Of a stretch of DNA of 64,000 nucleotides, positions 60,681 through 64,000 are shown piece by piece. The DNA lies in contig NZ_BCRJ01000046.1 in the NCBI RefSeq assembly GCF_001552535.1, positions 18,262 through 82,261 on the forward strand, given 5' to 3'. The position numbers and the translations under genes were made by a program. Positions within the stretch are counted from its first letter, which is position 1. The number at the start of each line of letters is the position of its first letter. The DNA is from Nocardioides jensenii JCM 1364 = NBRC 14755 (GTDB lineage: Bacteria; Actinomycetota; Actinomycetes; Propionibacteriales; Nocardioidaceae). A model generated the notes under the pieces. The model saw nothing but the letters and a program-made list of their open reading frames with translations. It was not told the origin of the DNA and did not search any database.

Positions 60681-60695
60681 TTGTCTTGATAGACG

Positions 60696-60707
60696 TTCAT
60701 CGATGAA
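60696..60707. promoter_or_regulatory. ArsR operator palindrome
   Basis: TTCATCGATGAA is a perfect 12-bp palindrome just downstream of the acr3 promoter; TTGATAGACG beside it gives a second half-site. Its ATCGA core matches the sites at 58211-58267, so one ArsR may control both. Confidence 0.65.
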
Positions 60708-60759
60708 TATGAACGCGGGGTGAACAACCCCGCGAACGCCCAGCCGCCAAAGGACCACC

Positions 60760-61845
60760 GTGACCCAACAGACCCAGACGCCGAGCAACGACGCCGACGT
60801 CATCGCCAAGCTCTCGACACTCGACAGGTACCTGGCCGTCTGGATCGGCGTCGCCATGGCGGTCGGCCTCATCCTCGGACGCACCTGGCAGGGGCTGGTC
60901 GACGCGTTGGAGTCGTTCACCGTCGGGTCGATCTCGGTGCCGATCGCCATTGGCTTGCTGGTGATGATGTACCCGGTGCTGGCCAAGGTCCGCTACGACG
61001 AGACCCGCCGCGTCACGGGTGATCGCCGGTTGCTCGGCGCGTCACTGGTTTTGAACTGGCTGGTCGGTCCAGCGCTCATGTTCGCCCTCGCCTGGCTGCT
61101 TCTGCCCGACCTGCCCGAATATCGCACGGGTCTGATCATCGTCGGTCTCGCCCGCTGTATCGCGATGGTCATGATCTGGAACGATCTGGCCTGCGGCGAC
61201 CGTGAGGCCGCCGCCGTGCTGGTGGCGATCAACTCGGTGTTCCAGGTCTTCGCGTTCGCTGCCCTGGGCTGGTTCTACCTCCAGACGCTCCCCGGTTGGC
61301 TGGGCCTGTCGACCACGAGCGCCGAGTTCTCGATCGGCGCGATCACCGCAAGCGTGCTTGTCTTCCTGGGCATCCCACTGCTGGCCGGCTTCCTCACCCG
61401 CGTGGTGGGCGAACGGACCAAGGGCCGTGACTGGTACGAGGACACGTTCCTGCCACGCATCAGTCCGTGGGCGCTCTATGGCCTGCTGTTCACGATCGTG
61501 TTGCTCTTTGCACTGCAGGGTGACGCCATCACCAGCAATCCATTCGACGTCGTACGCATCGCGCTACCACTCCTGCTCTACTTCTCGATCACCTTCGTCG
61601 TCGGCATGTTCGTCGGCCACGCCTTGCGCCTGGGCTATGCCAAGACCGCCACGCTCGCCTTCACCGCGGCCGGCAACAACTTCGAGCTCGCCATCGCGGT
61701 CGCCATCGGCACCTTCGGCGCCACGTCAGGCCAAGCACTCGCGGGCGTCGTCGGCCCCCTCATCGAAGTGCCCGTCCTCGTCGGCCTGATCTACGTGGCC
61801 CTGTGGTCACGCCGCTTCTTCACCCCCACCGGAGACCAGACATGA
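60760..61845 (+). CDS. acr3: Acr3 family arsenite efflux transporter
   Basis: The 361-residue membrane protein has ten hydrophobic segments typical of Acr3: YLAVWIGVAMAVGLILG, IAIGLLVMMYPVLAKVRY, and the functional motif LARCIAMVMIWNDLACGD with the essential Cys near residue 130. TAAGNNFELAIAVAIGTFG near 300 is the second signature. It exports As(III). GTG 60760 is preceded by GGACCACC. The stop overlaps the arsC start by 4 bp. It leads the resistance operon. Confidence 0.96.
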   Translation: MTQQTQTPSNDADVIAKLSTLDRYLAVWIGVAMAVGLILGRTWQGLVDALESFTVGSISVPIAIGLLVMMYPVLAKVRYDETRRVTGDRRLLGASLVLNWLVGPALMFALAWLLLPDLPEYRTGLIIVGLARCIAMVMIWNDLACGDREAAAVLVAINSVFQVFAFAALGWFYLQTLPGWLGLSTTSAEFSIGAITASVLVFLGIPLLAGFLTRVVGERTKGRDWYEDTFLPRISPWALYGLLFTIVLLFALQGDAITSNPFDVVRIALPLLLYFSITFVVGMFVGHALRLGYAKTATLAFTAAGNNFELAIAVAIGTFGATSGQALAGVVGPLIEVPVLVGLIYVALWSRRFFTPTGDQT

Positions 61846-62474
61846 GCACCCTTCACCATGACGGCACCGCCCCCACTGCGCACGAAGCCACCGTCGATGA
61901 CTTGGCCTATGCGTACGACGGCGTCTTCGACCGCGCACACGTTGAGCGGGCAGTCACGACCGCCCGCGAATCACTAGAACCAAACGCGGCCATCCGCATC
62001 TATCTGCCGATCCTCGTGCGCCGCTATGCCACCGAACTGCTGGCCGCCGAAGCTCAAGCGAGCGGCGTACGACTCAAGGCAGTGCCGGAGATCCTGTTCG
62101 TGTGCGTCCACAATGCCGGGCGCTCTCAGATGGCGGCCGCGATCGCCGAACATCTCGCACCCGGTCGCGTTCACGTCCGTTCGGCTGGATCTGCTCCGAC
62201 CGGCGAAATCAACCCCCAGGCCATCACGGTGCTCGCCGAGCGTGGCATTGACCTGACGACCGCTTACCCCAAGCCGTTGACCGACACGGTGCTACACGCC
62301 GCCGACATCATCGTGACGATGGGCTGCGGTGACACGTGCCCGATCTTCGCGGGCAAGCAATACCTCGACTGGGATGTCGACGACCCCGACGGCGCCACCC
62401 TCAACCAGGTCCGCGACATCCGCGACGACCTCCAAGGACGCATCACCAGCCTCCTGCGCGACCTAAACCTCTGA
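61842..62474 (+). CDS. arsC: Arsenate reductase with N-terminal helical dimerisation domain
   Basis: The 210-residue protein has an N-terminal three-helix domain of the phosphatase-like_N type (VDDLAYAYDGVFDRAHVERAV to LLAAEAQ, residues about 15-75) and a low-molecular-weight phosphatase-type ArsC domain with the P-loop [16 protein letters not shown] near 87 and TMGCGDTCPIFAGKQYLDWDV near 165. It reduces As(V) to As(III); Cys spacing C-x3-C leaves open whether mycothiol or thioredoxin recycles it. ATG overlaps the acr3 stop (ATGA). Confidence 0.93.
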   Translation: MSTLHHDGTAPTAHEATVDDLAYAYDGVFDRAHVERAVTTARESLEPNAAIRIYLPILVRRYATELLAAEAQASGVRLKAVPEILFVCVHNAGRSQMAAAIAEHLAPGRVHVRSAGSAPTGEINPQAITVLAERGIDLTTAYPKPLTDTVLHAADIIVTMGCGDTCPIFAGKQYLDWDVDDPDGATLNQVRDIRDDLQGRITSLLRDLNL

Positions 62475-62491
62475 CTACGAAGGACATCCAC

Positions 62492-62908
62492 ATGACCGAA
62501 ACCAATCGACCTAGCGTCATGTTCGTCTGCGTACACAACGCAGGCCGCTCCCAGATGGCCGCCGGGTTCCTGACCCACCTCGCCGGCGACAAAGTCGACG
62601 TCCGCTCCGCCGGCTCCATGCCCGGCAACCAGATCAACCCCGTGGCCGTAGAAGCCATGAACGAGGTCGGCATCGACATCACCGGCGAACAACCAAAGAA
62701 GCTCACCGACGACGCCGTCGCCGCCTCCGACGTCGTCATCACGATGGGCTGCGGCGATGAATGTCCCTACTTCCCCGGCAAGCGGTACGAGGACTGGGTC
62801 TTGGTCGATCCCGCCGGACAGGGCATCGATATCGTCCGCGAGGTCCGCGACGACATCAGGGCCCGTATCGAGGCCCTCATCGACTCCCTTGTCCCTGCTG
62901 GTCAGTGA
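62492..62908 (+). CDS. arsC: Arsenate reductase, short form
   Basis: The 138-residue LMW-phosphatase-type ArsC has the P-loop [16 protein letters not shown] near residue 11 and [21 protein letters not shown] near 85. It lacks the N-terminal helical domain of the preceding arsC but is otherwise closely alike, so the pair arose by duplication. AAGGACATCCAC precedes the ATG. It lies 17 bp after arsC1 and 11 bp before trxB. Confidence 0.93.
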   Translation: MTETNRPSVMFVCVHNAGRSQMAAGFLTHLAGDKVDVRSAGSMPGNQINPVAVEAMNEVGIDITGEQPKKLTDDAVAASDVVITMGCGDECPYFPGKRYEDWVLVDPAGQGIDIVREVRDDIRARIEALIDSLVPAGQ

Positions 62909-62919
62909 GAACCCTGAGC

Positions 62920-63903
62920 ATGAGTAGCGTTCGTAATCTCATCATCATTGGGTCCGGACCTGCCGGCTACACCGCTGCAATCTACGCCGCGCGAGCCAAT
63001 CTGGCGCCTCTAGTCTTCGAGGGTTCGGTGACGGCCGGCGGCGCCCTGATGACCACGACTGACGTGGAGAACTTCCCCGGATTTCCCGAAGGAATCATGG
63101 GTCCGGTACTCATGGACAACCTCCGTGGTCAGGCGGAGCGTTTCGGCGCCGAGCTCGTCGCCGACGATGTGACCGAGGTTGAGTTGACCGGTGACGTCAA
63201 GGTCGTTCGGCTCGCCGACGGCACCGAGCATGCGACGCGCGCCGTGATCCTCGCGATGGGTTCGGGCTACCGCAAGCTCGGTATCCACCACGAGGACGAG
63301 CTGTCCGGGCACGGCGTCAGCTGGTGCGCTACCTGCGACGGCTTCTTCTTCCGCGAGCAACACATCCTCGTAGCCGGAGGCGGCGACTCGGCACTTGAGG
63401 AGGCCACGTTCCTGACCCGCTTCGCCAGCAAGGTCACACTCGTCCACCGTCGCGACTCGCTGCGCGGCTCCAAGATCATGCAGGAACGCGCGCTCGCCAA
63501 CGAGAAGATCGAGATCGCGTGGAACTCCGAGATCGCCGAACTGCACGGCTCGAGTGCCCTGGAGTCCGTCACCTTGCGCGACACCGTCACAGGCCAGATC
63601 AGGCCGCTGGACGCCACCGGCCTGTTCATCGCCATTGGTCACGACCCGCGCTCGAAACTCCTGCACGGACAGATTGATCTGGACAATGAAGGCTACGTGC
63701 TCGTGCAGCCTGGTTCCACCGCCACCAACCTCCCCGGCGTCTTCGCAGCCGGCGATCTGGTCGACCACACCTACCGCCAGGCCATCACTGCCGCCGGCAC
63801 CGGCTGCTCGGCCTCACTGGACGCCGAGCGCTTCCTCGCCAACCTCGAACACGCCGGCGCCTCTGGAAGGGATCCGGCTTTCGTCGGGGAGCCCACCGCG
63901 TAA
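62920..63903 (+). CDS. trxB: Thioredoxin reductase-like flavoprotein
   Basis: The 327-residue protein has the FAD loop [21 protein letters not shown] at the start, the redox-active CATC in [11 protein letters not shown] near residue 137, the NADPH loop [15 protein letters not shown] near 157 and the C-terminal [23 protein letters not shown]. It passes electrons from NADPH to a thioredoxin, here most likely to renew the arsenate reductases. It is the last gene of the acr3 operon. Confidence 0.95.
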   Translation: MSSVRNLIIIGSGPAGYTAAIYAARANLAPLVFEGSVTAGGALMTTTDVENFPGFPEGIMGPVLMDNLRGQAERFGAELVADDVTEVELTGDVKVVRLADGTEHATRAVILAMGSGYRKLGIHHEDELSGHGVSWCATCDGFFFREQHILVAGGGDSALEEATFLTRFASKVTLVHRRDSLRGSKIMQERALANEKIEIAWNSEIAELHGSSALESVTLRDTVTGQIRPLDATGLFIAIGHDPRSKLLHGQIDLDNEGYVLVQPGSTATNLPGVFAAGDLVDHTYRQAITAAGTGCSASLDAERFLANLEHAGASGRDPAFVGEPTA

Positions 63904-63950
63904 ACCCAAAGAACCCAATCCTCGCAAGAACGACGGATCGTTCGAGCTCA

Positions 63951-63985
63951 ATTACGACATCTGATTTGAGGGTTTTCAGCCCCTG
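63951..63985. repeat. 35-bp repeat, right copy
   Basis: 32 of 35 positions match 53848-53882 in the same orientation. It lies 47 bp after trxB and near the window edge. If the parallel holds, another DUF4192-type gene may start just beyond. Confidence 0.65.
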
Positions 63986-64000
63986 CCATGTCATGTCGTC

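Overview
The window looks like chromosome from a high-GC actinomycete, most likely a Nocardioidaceae (Nocardioides-type) bacterium. The reasons are strong G/C bias at third codon positions, many GTG starts, ATGA/GTGA stop-start overlaps, promoters that sit directly on start codons, a sterol-oxidase/Baeyer-Villiger cluster, and actinobacterial families such as DUF3152, DUF4192, DUF6153, DUF6328 and CueP. This is inferred from the sequence; no rRNA or species marker is present.

Region 1 (1-13.9 kb) is mostly core or catabolic. It holds rpe, a hemerythrin/DUF2249 protein with a divergent HTH regulator, an MDR oxidoreductase, a DUF6328 membrane protein, and a LysR gene whose start codon abuts a perfect 11-bp-arm palindrome facing a ferredoxin-NADP reductase. 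Next is a translationally coupled trio (FAD monooxygenase, GMC sterol-type oxidase, DUF4334) with a divergent TetR, a small Cys-rich gene, a startless FMN-reductase remnant, and selO.

Region 2 (13.9-22.7 kb) is a CoA-thioester catabolic cluster. Six coupled minus-strand genes (kinase-like phosphotransferase, small partner protein, DUF7064-like protein, CaiB CoA-transferase, MaoC hydratase, TetR) diverge from an NTF2-SDR-NTF2 operon across two similar TetR-type operator candidates. A zinc alcohol dehydrogenase follows.

Region 3 (22.8-43 kb) is mobile and scarred. It starts with a complete IS21-type element with a 6-bp target duplication. A 40-bp perfect direct repeat then matches a tRNA (initiator-Met-like) 3' end at 26040 and 42924 and brackets about 16.9 kb. 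Inside are a pRiA4b-type gene, an IS3 element, a broken helicase + DUF4391 defence remnant, a flavin oxidase / monooxygenase / DJ-1 / formaldehyde dehydrogenase block with a PucR regulator, a class II UvrA, one truncated and one complete ISL3 copy around an AraC-monooxygenase pair, and an xis/int pair.

Region 4 (43-47.9 kb) holds a subtilase + AAA ATPase pair of the IetAS defence type and a tyrosine recombinase, bracketed by a near-identical 19-bp direct repeat. Region 5 (47.9-53.8 kb) is a six-gene copper operon (copB, DUF6153, DUF305, BNR-type lipoprotein, DUF3152 protease-like, cueP) behind a CsoR-like operator. Region 6 (53.9-64 kb) carries DUF4192, then an arsenic module: MFS, a flavoprotein with a Cys-Cys tail, an ArsR-GNAT fusion, an ArsO-like flavoprotein, ArsR, acr3, two arsC and trxB. 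A 35-bp repeat (32/35 identical) flanks this last region.

The best candidates for less-described biology are the kinase/partner pair in the CoA cluster, the recombinase-linked IetAS unit with putative att repeats, the ArsR-GNAT fusion beside two flavoproteins, the six-gene copper operon, and the shared 13-bp motif in front of both int and xis.
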